DNA of 64,000 nt from Staphylococcus piscifermentans (GCF_900186985.1 NZ_LT906447.1:124001-188000); one strand, 5' to 3'; numbered from the stretch's first letter, positions 1 to 9,377 are shown. Made by a program: numbers and translations. Notes: generated from the letters alone by a model not told the origin.

Positions 1-756
1 GGTTACGATGTAAACGAAACACCTTCAGCGCAAGATAAAGCTCAGAATCCAAATGATGCAGAAGCAACAACAGAGAATACAACTTCAAACAATAGTGCTG
101 ATCCGCAAAACAATGCAGCAACGACTCAAAATACAACAAATACACAAGTAAACAATCAAGCACAAGATGCTTCAACATATAATCAATCAAATGAACAAAT
201 TTCAAATACACAATCACAAAACGCTACTTCAAGTGCGCAAACACCACAAACTGCACAAGCACCGCAAATAAATAATGCTCAAGACAATGCGGGCGGTTCA
301 AGCGAAGGCACTACAACACAAACACCTGATACGAGTGATAACGGAGACGGCGCTAAAGCACAAGATGCAAGCTGGTTAACAAAACATCCTAAATTACAAG
401 AATACGGACAATATCACGGTGGCGGTGCGCACTACGGTGTTGACTATGGTATGCCAGAAAACACACCCGTTTATTCATTAACAGACGGCACGGTTACACA
501 AGCTGGCTGGAGCAACTATGGCGGCGGTAACCAAGTTACCATCCAAGAGAAAAACAGCGACAACTATCAATGGTATATGCACATGAACAAATTAAACGTG
601 CAACAAGGCCAAAATGTAAATGCAGGTGACCAAATCGGTCAATCAGGCAGTACAGGTAATTCAACTGCACCACACTTACATTTCCAACGCATGCAAGGTG
701 GAGTAGGCAACCAATACAGCGTTAACCCTGATAGTTACATCAATAGTAAACAATAA
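1..756 (+). CDS. lytM: LytM-type M23 glycyl-glycine endopeptidase (5' end outside window)
   Basis: Peptidoglycan hydrolase predicted to cut pentaglycine cross-bridges at the cell surface. The reading frame is open from base 1, so the start and signal peptide lie upstream. Visible residues 1 to about 120 are a low-complexity Asn/Gln/Thr/Ser/Ala linker, followed by the catalytic M23 domain beginning near [12 protein letters not shown]. Zinc ligands are visible as HYGVDYG (HxxxD) and HLHF (HxH). The catalytic part closely resembles S. aureus LytM as I remember it. A strong terminator follows 16 bases after the stop. Confidence is high for the family and good for the symbol. Confidence 0.9.
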   Translation, partial: GYDVNETPSAQDKAQNPNDAEATTENTTSNNSADPQNNAATTQNTTNTQVNNQAQDASTYNQSNEQISNTQSQNATSSAQTPQTAQAPQINNAQDNAGGSSEGTTTQTPDTSDNGDGAKAQDASWLTKHPKLQEYGQYHGGGAHYGVDYGMPENTPVYSLTDGTVTQAGWSNYGGGNQVTIQEKNSDNYQWYMHMNKLNVQQGQNVNAGDQIGQSGSTGNSTAPHLHFQRMQGGVGNQYSVNPDSYINSKQ

Positions 757-771
757 TAGATAATATTAGAT

Positions 772-820
772 AAAAGAACGTTACGACAAACAGAAAATGT
801 TGTCATAACGTTCTTTTTTT
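772..820 (+). terminator. Bidirectional rho-independent terminator between lytM and the methyltransferase
   Basis: Long inverted repeat (AAAAGAACGTTACGACA paired with TGTCATAACGTTCTTTT) followed by a T run. It can serve both convergent genes. The methyltransferase stop codon lies inside its T tract. Confidence 0.85.
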
Positions 821-1433
821 AATCTTCCACTTTTTCAATATGACCTTGAATCACACTGCCGACACCATTATGCTTGCTGCCCTCATGGCGTTCAACCTCC
901 ACCTTTTCCAAACGATGAACCTTCACCGGCAAATCAGATAAATAATCCTTAATTTCATCCACATCGTACAACATGTTCACATCTTTAGGGCCACCCGTAC
1001 CGAAATTCACCTGATCTTTAGCATAGAATTCAAAATAACTATGACCATGATTAACCAGTGGACGAACCAAATTATTAAACATGCCGGGTTTGTCCTCAGT
1101 CAGCACATGACCAAACACATTAATAGTATAATCAAATGAATTGTCAGCCACTAAATTGGCCTCAGTCACATCACCATAACGCGCATCAATCTTCACACCC
1201 GCTTCACTTGCCAACTTCACTTGCTTCTCAATCCCGACCTTCGACAAATCGTACGTCGTCACTTTATAACCGAGACCCGCTAAATAAACCGCATTCCGGC
1301 CTTCACCTTCAGCAATAATCAGCACCCTCTCAGAATCAGCAGTCTCGCGATTAAATACCTCCTCAATATACGCATTAGGAGATTTCCCATAAATATAATC
1401 CTTCCCATCAAACTTTTTATCCCAAATATACAT
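819..1433 (-). CDS. Class I SAM-dependent methyltransferase
   Basis: 204-residue cytosolic protein with a Rossmann-type methyltransferase fold. The SAM-binding motif I is degenerate but recognisable (VLIIAEGEGRNAVYLA, residues about 37-52), followed by an acidic residue (TYDLS) after strand 2 and GDVTEANL near motif II. The overall pattern resembles the TehB/UbiE-like superfamily; the substrate cannot be told. A good ribosome site (AAGGAGGAAT) precedes the ATG. It stands alone between the lytM terminator and the terminator of the gab operon. Confidence 0.75.
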   Translation of the reverse strand: MYIWDKKFDGKDYIYGKSPNAYIEEVFNRETADSERVLIIAEGEGRNAVYLAGLGYKVTTYDLSKVGIEKQVKLASEAGVKIDARYGDVTEANLVADNSFDYTINVFGHVLTEDKPGMFNNLVRPLVNHGHSYFEFYAKDQVNFGTGGPKDVNMLYDVDEIKDYLSDLPVKVHRLEKVEVERHEGSKHNGVGSVIQGHIEKVED

Positions 1434-1462
1434 TCTAATTCCTCCTTTGAAAAAGAAACCAT

Positions 1463-1500
1463 TAAAAAGCGGAGCACCAGAAAAGTGCCTCCGCTGTATA
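1463..1500 (-). terminator. Terminator of the gabT-permease-gabD operon
   Basis: On the minus strand AGCGGAGGCAC pairs with GTGCTCCGCT and is followed by TTTTT. It lies about 90 bases after the gabD stop and just before the methyltransferase ribosome site. Confidence 0.75.
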
Positions 1501-1585
1501 AAAGCATATTAAGCATAAGAAAGTTTTAAACATGTCGCAAACAAAAGGGACTTGAACAAAATAATGTCCCCGTCCCTTCAAGCAT

Positions 1586-2968
1586 TTACATATTGCCGAT
1601 AGATAAATATTTAGTTTCTAAATAAGGTTGAATACCTTCAATACCGCCTTCACGGCCATAACCGCTCTCTTTCATACCGCCGAATGGAGCATGAGCAGCA
1701 GAAGGACCTCCATCGTTCCAGCCAATGACACCATAATCCAAATGATTATAGAGATGGAAGCCAGTTTTATAATCATTTGTGAAGAAGTAAGCTGCTAAAC
1801 CAAATTCTGTATCGTTCGCATATTGAATCGCATCATCTAATTCAGAATAACTCATCACGGGTGCCACAGGGCCGAACGTTTCTTCATGCATGATTACCAT
1901 ATCTTGATTAACATTAGAAATCACTACAGGCTTCAAGAAATTACCGCCTAATGACTCAATATCTTCCAATGAACGAGAAAGTTTACCGCCTTTAGCTTCA
2001 GCATCTTTAATTTGAGCGACGACTTTGTCTACTGCTTTTTGATTGATTAAAGGACCTACATCAACGCCTTTATCCAGACCATTACCCACTTTCAAAGCAT
2101 CCACTTTTTGAGTTAACTTTTCTACGTAAGTCGATACAATATCCTCATGCACATAAATACGGTTAGCACAAATACACGTTTGACCTGCGTTTCTGAACTT
2201 CGTAGCAATTGTCTGATCCACTGCAAAGTCAATATCAGCATCTTTATGAACAATAACAGGCGCCAGTCCACCTAATTCCATCGTGACATTTTTAACTGAA
2301 TCCGCAGCACCTTCGATTAATTTTTTGCCGACAGGAGTAGAACCTGTAAAAGTAATCTTTTGAATGATTGAGCTTTCTGTGAAAATACGGCCAGCGTCTT
2401 TACCAGAAGCAATGACGTATTGAATCGCATCTTCAGGAATGCCCGCTTCATGCGCAAGTTCTACTAAACGAATCGTCGTTAATGGCGTTTGCACAGCAGG
2501 TTTACACACAATCGTACAGCCGGCAGCTAGGGCAGGGGCCATTTTACGTGTAATCATTGCAGCTGGGAAGTTCCAAGGTGTAATCGCACCTACTACTCCA
2601 ACTGGAAATGACTGAATAATAATCTTCTTAGAAGTCGTATTAGCCGGAATTGTACGTCCATAGAGACGCTTCGCTTCCTCTGCATACCAGTCTACATATG
2701 AACGCGCATAATCCACTTCACCTAAAGCTTCTTTCAAAGGTTTGCCGCCTTCTTTGGTAATCAATTCAGCTAATTCTTCTTTGTGTTCATCGATTAATTG
2801 AGACCAAGCCCATAACTTTTGCGAGCGTGTATGTGCATCTACTTCTCGCCAAGACTCAAAGGCTTTCTGCGCATTTTCAATTTGTTGATGAATCGTTGCT
2901 TCATCTGTGTACTCTAAAGTTTCAATGACATCATTCGTTGCCGGGTTCAAAACTTCTAATTTTACCAT
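1586..2968 (-). CDS. gabD: Succinate-semialdehyde dehydrogenase
   Basis: Oxidises succinic semialdehyde to succinate with NAD(P), the last step of GABA breakdown. 460 residues, a usual length for the aldehyde dehydrogenase family. Visible are the PWNFP motif near residue 131, FTGSTPVGK at 207, the general base Glu231 in MELGG and nucleophile Cys265 in GQTCICANR. The second Cys at 267 forms the CxC pair typical of SSADH enzymes, where it can act as a redox switch. Third gene of a leftward operon: the permease ends 11 bases upstream of its ATG and gabT heads the unit. A second family member is at 15263. Confidence 0.88.
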   Translation of the reverse strand: MVKLEVLNPATNDVIETLEYTDEATIHQQIENAQKAFESWREVDAHTRSQKLWAWSQLIDEHKEELAELITKEGGKPLKEALGEVDYARSYVDWYAEEAKRLYGRTIPANTTSKKIIIQSFPVGVVGAITPWNFPAAMITRKMAPALAAGCTIVCKPAVQTPLTTIRLVELAHEAGIPEDAIQYVIASGKDAGRIFTESSIIQKITFTGSTPVGKKLIEGAADSVKNVTMELGGLAPVIVHKDADIDFAVDQTIATKFRNAGQTCICANRIYVHEDIVSTYVEKLTQKVDALKVGNGLDKGVDVGPLINQKAVDKVVAQIKDAEAKGGKLSRSLEDIESLGGNFLKPVVISNVNQDMVIMHEETFGPVAPVMSYSELDDAIQYANDTEFGLAAYFFTNDYKTGFHLYNHLDYGVIGWNDGGPSAAHAPFGGMKESGYGREGGIEGIQPYLETKYLSIGNM

Positions 2969-2979
2969 TTTTTACCACC

Positions 2980-4323
2980 TCATTTTTCCTCTTTTGAACA
3001 TAGTATAATACTGCTGCCATACCATACAAATACGATCAGCCATTCAGACGGCCATAATAATGATGAAGGCATGCCAGGCAAGTAAATTGCTATGAACGAT
3101 AAACTTAAAATAATTGCGATAACTCCTACAACTTTGCCGTTTTTAATTTTATAAGGGCGTTCTAAATCTGGAGCCGTTTTTCTTAGTTTTAAGAATGATA
3201 ATGCCACTAGGAAATATCCAATTACTACACCTATACCCCCTGCATCTACAATCCATACTAAAGCAGGGCGTCCTAATAATGGTGCTACGAAAGCTAGTAT
3301 TCCTAAGAAGATAATACCATGAGTAGGCGTTTTATATTTTGGATGAATATAAGCGAACCATTTAGGAATCATGCCGTTCTTAGCCATAGCATATAAAATT
3401 CTGCTTCCACCTATAATAAAAGCGTTCCAACTTGTAATAATACCAGCTACTCCTCCGAGAACGAGTAGTACACCGAAACCGCTGCTTCCAAATAAGTTAA
3501 CCATCGCATCAGCAGTCGCTAAATTGCTTGTTTTTAATTCTTTAGGTGTTAAGCCTGTAGCTACACCGAAGACGATTAATAAGTAGAAAAAGACAGATGC
3601 AATGATAGAAATAATCAATATTTTTCCGATTTTCTTAGAAGGGGCTTTTACCTCTTCAGCAATTTGCGGAATAACATCGAAACCAACGAACAAGAACGGA
3701 ATCATAATGAGAATGGACATTGTACCGCCGAAACCATCAACAAATAGTGGTTTCAAATTGTGGAAGTTTCCATTCACACCAGCGCCCCCAACCAGCAGAA
3801 GGCCGACTGCTACAATAAAAACTGTAAAGACTGTCTGCGTAATCGCAGCTGGTTTAATACCAAAATAGTTAAGTGATGTTAAAATGACACTGCCGATGGA
3901 TCCAATCAGTACCCAAGTTAAATAAACATCCCATCCCTGGATATTCCATAAAAATCCTGAGTGTTTGAAAGGAAGCACGTAATCAATTACTGTAGGCAGA
4001 GCCACAGCTTCAAATGTAATAACTGAGACATAACCGAATAAAACAGACCAGCCAGAAATAAAGGCAAGACCCGGTTTAAAGGCTTTTTTAACAAAGACGA
4101 AGCCACCGCCAGTTTCTGGAAATGCTGAGGCTAATTCAGCATATGTCAAACCGATAAAGATAACGAATAATCCACCAATTAGAAATGCAATGATGCTCCC
4201 TAAAAATCCTGCTGTTGAAACCCATTCTCCTGATAATACAACCCATCCCCAACCGAGCATGGCTCCGATGGCAAGAAACAAAACATCCATAATGCTCATG
4301 GATTTATTGAAATGTGATTTCAT
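2980..4323 (-). CDS. APC-family amino acid permease, probably GABA uptake
   Basis: 447-residue integral membrane protein with about 12 hydrophobic segments. The N-terminal signature IMDVLFLAIGAMLGWGWV and the ETGGGFVFVKKAF stretch are typical of APC-superfamily amino acid/amine transporters. Position between gabT and gabD suggests import of GABA or a related amine, so the role is inferred from context. It starts with ATG 29 bases after gabT. It is not obviously GabP of the B. subtilis type; another amine or amino acid substrate is possible. Confidence 0.82.
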   Translation of the reverse strand: MKSHFNKSMSIMDVLFLAIGAMLGWGWVVLSGEWVSTAGFLGSIIAFLIGGLFVIFIGLTYAELASAFPETGGGFVFVKKAFKPGLAFISGWSVLFGYVSVITFEAVALPTVIDYVLPFKHSGFLWNIQGWDVYLTWVLIGSIGSVILTSLNYFGIKPAAITQTVFTVFIVAVGLLLVGGAGVNGNFHNLKPLFVDGFGGTMSILIMIPFLFVGFDVIPQIAEEVKAPSKKIGKILIISIIASVFFYLLIVFGVATGLTPKELKTSNLATADAMVNLFGSSGFGVLLVLGGVAGIITSWNAFIIGGSRILYAMAKNGMIPKWFAYIHPKYKTPTHGIIFLGILAFVAPLLGRPALVWIVDAGGIGVVIGYFLVALSFLKLRKTAPDLERPYKIKNGKVVGVIAIILSLSFIAIYLPGMPSSLLWPSEWLIVFVWYGSSIILCSKEEK

Positions 4324-4352
4324 AACGCATACCCCATTTATTTATCTATTTT

Positions 4353-5675
4353 TTAAACGTTTGTGCTTACATTTTCTAAAATCTCCAATCCTTTATTCAG
4401 TTCTTCGTCTGTAATAACAAGTGGTGTTAAGAAACGTATAACATTGCCTTTAAGACCAGCCGAGAGCAGCAGAAGCCCATTAGCATTCGCTTGTTTTACA
4501 ATTTCTGCAGTTTTCGCTTTATCAGGCGCTCCTGTTTCAGGGTCTACGATTTCCATAGCAACCATTGCGCCAAGACGTCTAATATCTCCTATAAAGTCGA
4601 CTTTTTGTGATAATGCTTCTAGTCTATCTTGAATAACAGCACCGATATGTTCTGCTTTTTCATTAAGATTTTCTTCTTCAATAATTTCAATTACTTTTAA
4701 AGCTGCTTCACAAGCAATAGGGTTACCGCAATAAGTACCGCCCAATTCTCCCGGATTAGCACTATCCATAATTTCTGCACGACCTACAACTCCGCTAAGA
4801 GGGAAGCCGGCTGCAAGTGATTTAGAAACAGTCATCAAGTCAGGTGCTACATCAAAATGTTCCATCGCAAATGTTTTGCCAGTACGAGCAAATCCTGATT
4901 GGATTTCATCTGCTACAAATACGATATTGTGTTCATTACAAATTTCTCTGACAGCTTCTACAAATTTCTGATCTGGAATAATAAATCCACCTTCACCTTG
5001 AACAGGTTCCATTACGATACAAGCTACTGTTTCAGGATCTACAGCTGAAATAAAGAAATCTCGCAGTTGTTGAATTGTATAATCTACATATTCTTCATCG
5101 CTTAATTTGTCGGGCTTTTCTGAAAAATTAGGATAAGGAGCTTGGTAAACATCAGGTGCAAAAGGCCCGAAACCTAATTTATAAGGACGAACTTTACTTG
5201 TCATAGACATTGTTAAGTTAGTACGACCATGGAAACCGCGTACAAAGGATACAACGCCTGTTCTGCCTGTATACTTTCTGGCAATTTTGACCGCATTCTC
5301 AACGGCTTCAGCCCCAGAGTTGAGTAAAATCACTTTTTTATCAAAATCACCCGGTGTCAGATGTGCTAATTTTTCAGCTAACTGCAAGTAACTTTCATAC
5401 ATAATGACATTAAATCCTGGATGTATAAAATCTTCAACCTTCTCTTTAATATGCTCTACAATTTTAGGATGACTGTGACCTACATTCAAAGTACCGATTG
5501 CTGCAGCAAAATCAATATATTCATTGCCTTCAATATCAGTAACCGTAGCACCTTCAGCATGTTTAGCTACATTTAAATTGCCATTGCCAACCCCTCGTGC
5601 TACATAACGATTTCTTAATTCCCCATAAGTTTGGTTACTCATTTCTTTATTTGTTTGATTACCTTGCAATGTCAT
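4353..5675 (-). CDS. gabT: 4-aminobutyrate aminotransferase
   Basis: PLP-dependent class III aminotransferase moving the amino group of GABA to 2-oxoglutarate, giving succinic semialdehyde for gabD. 440 residues. Motifs seen: NSGAEAVENAVKIAR (residues 119-133), cofactor-binding Asp256 in VADEIQSGFARTG and Schiff-base Lys285 in TVSKSLAAG. First gene of the leftward operon, preceded by GGAGGGG. It is divergent from gabR, and two GTACCA repeats lie in the shared promoter region, which suggests activation by GabR. Ornithine or acetylornithine aminotransferases are related, but context favours GABA. Confidence 0.88.
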   Translation of the reverse strand: MTLQGNQTNKEMSNQTYGELRNRYVARGVGNGNLNVAKHAEGATVTDIEGNEYIDFAAAIGTLNVGHSHPKIVEHIKEKVEDFIHPGFNVIMYESYLQLAEKLAHLTPGDFDKKVILLNSGAEAVENAVKIARKYTGRTGVVSFVRGFHGRTNLTMSMTSKVRPYKLGFGPFAPDVYQAPYPNFSEKPDKLSDEEYVDYTIQQLRDFFISAVDPETVACIVMEPVQGEGGFIIPDQKFVEAVREICNEHNIVFVADEIQSGFARTGKTFAMEHFDVAPDLMTVSKSLAAGFPLSGVVGRAEIMDSANPGELGGTYCGNPIACEAALKVIEIIEEENLNEKAEHIGAVIQDRLEALSQKVDFIGDIRRLGAMVAMEIVDPETGAPDKAKTAEIVKQANANGLLLLSAGLKGNVIRFLTPLVITDEELNKGLEILENVSTNV

Positions 5676-5720
5676 AGAATCCCCTCCATTTGTTTATTAG
5701 GAGTATCATACGTTATAAAT

Positions 5721-5761
5721 TGGTACAATGAAAAGAACCAGAAATAGAAAAACAATGGTAC
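5721..5761 (-). promoter_or_regulatory. Candidate GabR operator: direct GTACCA repeats in the gabT-gabR intergenic region
   Basis: Two direct copies of TGGTAC (GTACCA on the gabT strand) at 5721-5726 and 5756-5761, start to start 35 bases. B. subtilis GabR is known to bind directly repeated ATACCA-like boxes between gabR and gabT. The proximal box lies next to a plausible gabT promoter (TTTTCA, 18 bases, TATGAT on the minus strand). Confidence 0.55.
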
Positions 5762-5776
5762 CAGAGGAGGTAAAAG

Positions 5777-7168
5777 ATGACAGATGAGCAAAATTATATA
5801 TATAGAAAAATTTACAATCAGTTGAAAAAAGATATTTTAGATCATAAATATAAAAGTCATGAAAAGCTTTTATCTAAAAGATCCTTAGCAAAAGAAATGA
5901 ATGTCAGTATTAATAGCGTAAAAACAGCTTATGAACAGTTGATCGCGGAAGGTTATATTTATACGAAAGAAAGACAAGGTTATTTTATTGAATCTTTAAA
6001 TGAATTAATTGTAGAACCCAATCATCAATCTGATGGAAAACAATTTAAAGAAAAAGTAGAGGAGAAGTCTCATTTCAAATATACTTTGTCGCATATGTCT
6101 ACAAATTTATCAGAATTTCCGATTGAGACATGGACAAAATTACAAAAACAAGTATTCAAAGAGTCACAAGCACTCTTGTCAGAAGTACCTTACTTTAAAG
6201 GACCTTTGCAATTGAGACAGTCTATAGCTAAATTAGTTTCATTTAAACGTGGTATATCTTGTGATACAGAACAGATTATTGTTGGTTCAGGGACGAATGC
6301 ACTGATTTTATACTTATTGAAATTATTCGATCAAGCCTCGTTAATCGGTATTGAAAATCCTGGTTATACGCGTATGCGACACCTTATTCAGCAGCAGAAC
6401 TTTGAAATATCCCATATTCCTTTGGACAATAAGGGAGCTTCCATACAAACTATTAAAAAGAATAATCCTCATCTTATGTTAACAACACCTTCTCATCAGT
6501 TTCCTATTGGAACTATCATGTCTATTTCTAGAAGAATCGAATTACTCAACTGGGCAACCAGTTTAGAGCATTTTATTATTGAAGATGACTACGATAGCGA
6601 ATATAAATATGGAACAGATAATATACCTTCTTTGTTTAGTTTAGATAAGAATAATAGGGTCATCTATTTAGGTACCTTTTCAAAAACACTTTTACCGGGG
6701 TTAAGAATTAGTTATATGATTTTACCAGAGCAATTAGTAGCAGATTTCGAGGCTGCATTTAAAGATTCAGTATCAGAAATCAGTACTTTAAATGCGTTAA
6801 CATTATCTAAGTTTATTGATAATGGACATTATGAGAGATATATTCGGAAAATGAGCCATTTATATGAACATAAAAGAAAAAAACTCGTGCGCATACTGAA
6901 AACGAGATTAAGTAAAAGTGTCACTATTAAAAATGTAAAAGCAGGCTTACATTTTGTGATATACGTAGATTCACCTTACACATATGAACAAGTCGAGGCA
7001 AGAGCCGAAGATTATGAACTAGAATTGTACACGCTCAATCGTTTTATGCAAGAGGATATCTCTCAACAATTCGCTCAAACTATTATTATAGGTTTTGCGA
7101 ATGTGGAAGATGAAAAAATGCATGAAACGGTGGAGGTATTAGATAAAGTATTGTTTGGAAGTGATTGA
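5777..7168 (+). CDS. gabR: MocR/GabR-type transcriptional regulator (GntR HTH fused to aminotransferase domain)
   Basis: 463-residue regulator. Residues 1-75 form a GntR winged helix (KEMNVSINSVKTAYEQL is the recognition region). Residues about 105-460 are a fold-type I aminotransferase domain with PLP lysine at position 303 in GTFSKTLLPGLR and EDDYDSEY upstream. In this family the PLP domain senses GABA together with PLP and switches the promoter. It is transcribed divergently from gabT with GTACCA repeats between them. Ribosome site GAGGAGG. It may also affect the lactonase gene 105 bases downstream, which has its own promoter and cre. Confidence 0.85.
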   Translation: MTDEQNYIYRKIYNQLKKDILDHKYKSHEKLLSKRSLAKEMNVSINSVKTAYEQLIAEGYIYTKERQGYFIESLNELIVEPNHQSDGKQFKEKVEEKSHFKYTLSHMSTNLSEFPIETWTKLQKQVFKESQALLSEVPYFKGPLQLRQSIAKLVSFKRGISCDTEQIIVGSGTNALILYLLKLFDQASLIGIENPGYTRMRHLIQQQNFEISHIPLDNKGASIQTIKKNNPHLMLTTPSHQFPIGTIMSISRRIELLNWATSLEHFIIEDDYDSEYKYGTDNIPSLFSLDKNNRVIYLGTFSKTLLPGLRISYMILPEQLVADFEAAFKDSVSEISTLNALTLSKFIDNGHYERYIRKMSHLYEHKRKKLVRILKTRLSKSVTIKNVKAGLHFVIYVDSPYTYEQVEARAEDYELELYTLNRFMQEDISQQFAQTIIIGFANVEDEKMHETVEVLDKVLFGSD

Positions 7169-7214
7169 ATAGTAAATTAATTGTAAAAATTAATCAGATT
7201 CTCAACTAATTATT

Positions 7215-7243
7215 TGTAAGCGGTTACATTTATAAAGTAAAAT
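7215..7243 (+). promoter_or_regulatory. cre site overlapping the promoter of the lactonase-alcohol dehydrogenase operon
   Basis: TGTAAGCGGTTACA (7215-7228) fits the CcpA cre consensus TGWNANCGNTNWCA at every defined position. It overlaps a plausible -35 (TTGTAA) with TAAAAT at 7238-7243 as -10. Carbon catabolite repression by CcpA is the likely meaning. Confidence 0.65.
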
Positions 7244-7273
7244 GAAATTATACTCATTAAGGGAGTGGTTGAG

Positions 7274-8122
7274 ATGACAAATATAAAGAAGGATAGAATG
7301 AAGATTTATGTTTTGGACAATGGCACGATGAAGATGGACAAAAATTTAATGATTGCGAATTCAAACCAAGCCACTAGTGATAATCCTAACCAACCGAATG
7401 AAATGCATGAATTTCCTATTTATACTGTTTTTATTGATCATCCTGATGCAAAGATATTATTTGATACTGCTTGTAATCCTAATTCTATGGGAGAAGAAGG
7501 TCGATGGATTACAGCAACACAAAAAGCATTTCCATATTTTGCAGATGAATCATGTCATTTGCCAAATCGATTAGAACAACTTGGAATAGACCCAAAAGAA
7601 GTGGATATAGTAGTAGCTTCACATTTGCATTTAGACCACGCAGGGTGTTTAGAGTATTTTACAAATGCGACAATTATTGTACATGATGATGAATTGAGTG
7701 GAGCAATGAAAGGTTACGCACGTAATCAACAAGCAGGTGCCTATATATGGAGTGATATCGATGCATGGATTAAAAATGATTTAAGTTGGAAAACGATTAA
7801 ACGTGATCAAGATCATCTGAATTTAGTAGAAGGGGTAAAAGTTTTGAATTTTGGAAGTGGTCATGCTTGGGGAATGATTGGATTAGAAATCGAAACGGAA
7901 GAATTAGGCACTGTAATTTTAGCTTCTGATGCTATTTATACTAAAGATAGTATGGAGCCTACTTTAAAACCACCAGGTATTATCTATGATTCTATTGGAT
8001 GGTCTGATTCAGTAGAAAAAATCAAACAACTTGCAGATGAAAAGGATGCACAAATTTGGTTTGGTCATGATGGCGACCAATTTGCTACATTCAGAAAATC
8101 AACAGATGGTTACTATGAATAA
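7274..8122 (+). CDS. Metallo-beta-lactamase-fold lactonase (AttM/AiiA-like)
   Basis: 282-residue cytosolic dinuclear metal hydrolase. Signature HLHLDH (residues 117-122), then SGHAWG (His197), Asp219 in LASDAIY and a C-terminal GHD supply the expected ligands. Relatives open N-acyl-homoserine lactones or gamma-butyrolactone. The next gene is an alcohol dehydrogenase 13 bases away and a succinic-semialdehyde pathway lies just upstream. Hydrolysis of gamma-butyrolactone to gamma-hydroxybutyrate is therefore a better guess than quorum quenching; this is inference. ATG 7274 was chosen because GGGAG lies 8 bases before it; a GTG at 7265 overlaps that ribosome site. Confidence 0.75.
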   Translation: MTNIKKDRMKIYVLDNGTMKMDKNLMIANSNQATSDNPNQPNEMHEFPIYTVFIDHPDAKILFDTACNPNSMGEEGRWITATQKAFPYFADESCHLPNRLEQLGIDPKEVDIVVASHLHLDHAGCLEYFTNATIIVHDDELSGAMKGYARNQQAGAYIWSDIDAWIKNDLSWKTIKRDQDHLNLVEGVKVLNFGSGHAWGMIGLEIETEELGTVILASDAIYTKDSMEPTLKPPGIIYDSIGWSDSVEKIKQLADEKDAQIWFGHDGDQFATFRKSTDGYYE

Positions 8123-8135
8123 GGAGGGATGTTAG

Positions 8136-9263
8136 ATGGAAACTAAAGCCGCCGTATTATATGAAATGGGATTAAAAAGCCCGTATAAAGATTCAAAACC
8201 GCTTAAAGTTGAAACATTGCAACTAGAGTTACCTGAAAATCATGAAGTACTCATTAAAATTCATGCAGCAGGGTTATGCCATTCAGACTTATCTGTAATT
8301 AATGGGAGCAGACCAAGACCTATGCCTATGGCGTTAGGACATGAAGCAGCTGGAGAAATTATTGAAGTAGGAAACGAGGTCACACAATTTGAAGTGGGCG
8401 ACCACGTTGTATGCACGTTTATACCGAGTTGTGGTCATTGTATACCATGTAGAGAAGGACGACCAGCTTTGTGTGAAAATGGAGCAGAATCTAATGAAAA
8501 AGGAGAAATGCTCGAAGGAGGACGGCGTTTATCTAAAGAGGGCAGACCTATTAACCATCACTTAGGTGTTTCAGGTTTTTCTGATTATGCTGTCGTATCA
8601 GAGAATTCAATTGTAAAAGTAGATTCATCTATTCCTTTTGAACGAGCAGCTGTTTTTGGATGTGCGGTCATCACTGGAATAGGAGCTGTAATGAATACGG
8701 CTCAAATCAAGCCTGGAAGTAATGTAGCTATTGTTGGACTAGGAGGAATTGGTTTAAATGCAATATTAGGCGCAAAGTTAGCAGGTGCCAATGAAATTAT
8801 TGCCTTAGATATTAATGAAAATAAATTCCAATTAGCCAAAACCTTAGGTGCTACTGCTGTTTTTAATTCAGGGGATGAGAATATAGTTGAAAAGATTAAA
8901 GATTATGTAGCAGGTGGAGTTGAATACGCATTTGAAACAGCAGGAGTAGTGCCGGCAATGCAAACAGCATATGCTATTACTAAGAGAGGCGGTGCTACTG
9001 TAACAACTGGACTACCTGATCCTAAAGCACAATTTTCTTTTCCACAAGTAACTTTAGCTGCAGAAGAGCGTACAATAAAAGGGTCTTATGTTGGCAGTTG
9101 TGTTCCTGACAGAGATATACCAAGGTTTGTAAGCTTGTATCAGCAAGGAAGACTTAATATTGACCCGCTGATCAGTAAAACATTATCGTTAGATGAAATT
9201 AATGAAGGTTTTGATCAATTAGCAAGCGGAGATGTAGGACGTTTAATAATAAAAATGAACTAA
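8136..9263 (+). CDS. Zinc-dependent medium-chain alcohol dehydrogenase
   Basis: 375-residue MDR enzyme. Catalytic zinc ligands in GLCHSD and GHEAAG, four structural-zinc cysteines in CGHCIPCREGRPALC (CxxCxxC...C), and a nucleotide fold GLGGIGLNA followed by acidic ALDIN, indicating NAD(H). Length and layout resemble class III/AdhC-like enzymes. It forms a two-gene operon with the lactonase, so the substrate could be gamma-hydroxybutyrate, oxidised to succinic semialdehyde for gabD; this rests on context. Ribosome site AAGGAGGG. A terminator follows immediately. Confidence 0.78.
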   Translation: METKAAVLYEMGLKSPYKDSKPLKVETLQLELPENHEVLIKIHAAGLCHSDLSVINGSRPRPMPMALGHEAAGEIIEVGNEVTQFEVGDHVVCTFIPSCGHCIPCREGRPALCENGAESNEKGEMLEGGRRLSKEGRPINHHLGVSGFSDYAVVSENSIVKVDSSIPFERAAVFGCAVITGIGAVMNTAQIKPGSNVAIVGLGGIGLNAILGAKLAGANEIIALDINENKFQLAKTLGATAVFNSGDENIVEKIKDYVAGGVEYAFETAGVVPAMQTAYAITKRGGATVTTGLPDPKAQFSFPQVTLAAEERTIKGSYVGSCVPDRDIPRFVSLYQQGRLNIDPLISKTLSLDEINEGFDQLASGDVGRLIIKMN

Positions 9264-9266
9264 TGA

Positions 9267-9298
9267 AACAGACAGCGCCAAAACGCTGTCTGTTTTTT
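9267..9298 (+). terminator. Terminator of the lactonase-alcohol dehydrogenase operon
   Basis: AACAGACAGCG pairs with CGCTGTCTGTT, followed by TTTTT, four bases after the stop codon. Confidence 0.9.
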
Positions 9299-9348
9299 CG
9301 TCATAAGGTAAAACAATATCTATGTAATAAATGCATTCTTTCACAAAT

Positions 9349-9377
9349 TTGACAATTTCTAAAGTGGAATAGATAAT
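9349..9377 (+). promoter_or_regulatory. Promoter of the eutW-eutV-like operon
   Basis: TTGACA (9349-9354), 17-base spacer, GATAAT (9372-9377): a near-consensus sigma-A promoter. Transcription would begin near 9384, only about five bases before the ATG at 9389, so that ATG has no ribosome site. Confidence 0.6.

Noticed and set aside
7274-8122. Quorum-quenching acyl-homoserine lactonase as the main role
   Set aside because: Fold allows it, but the operon partner and neighbouring succinic-semialdehyde genes fit gamma-butyrolactone better.
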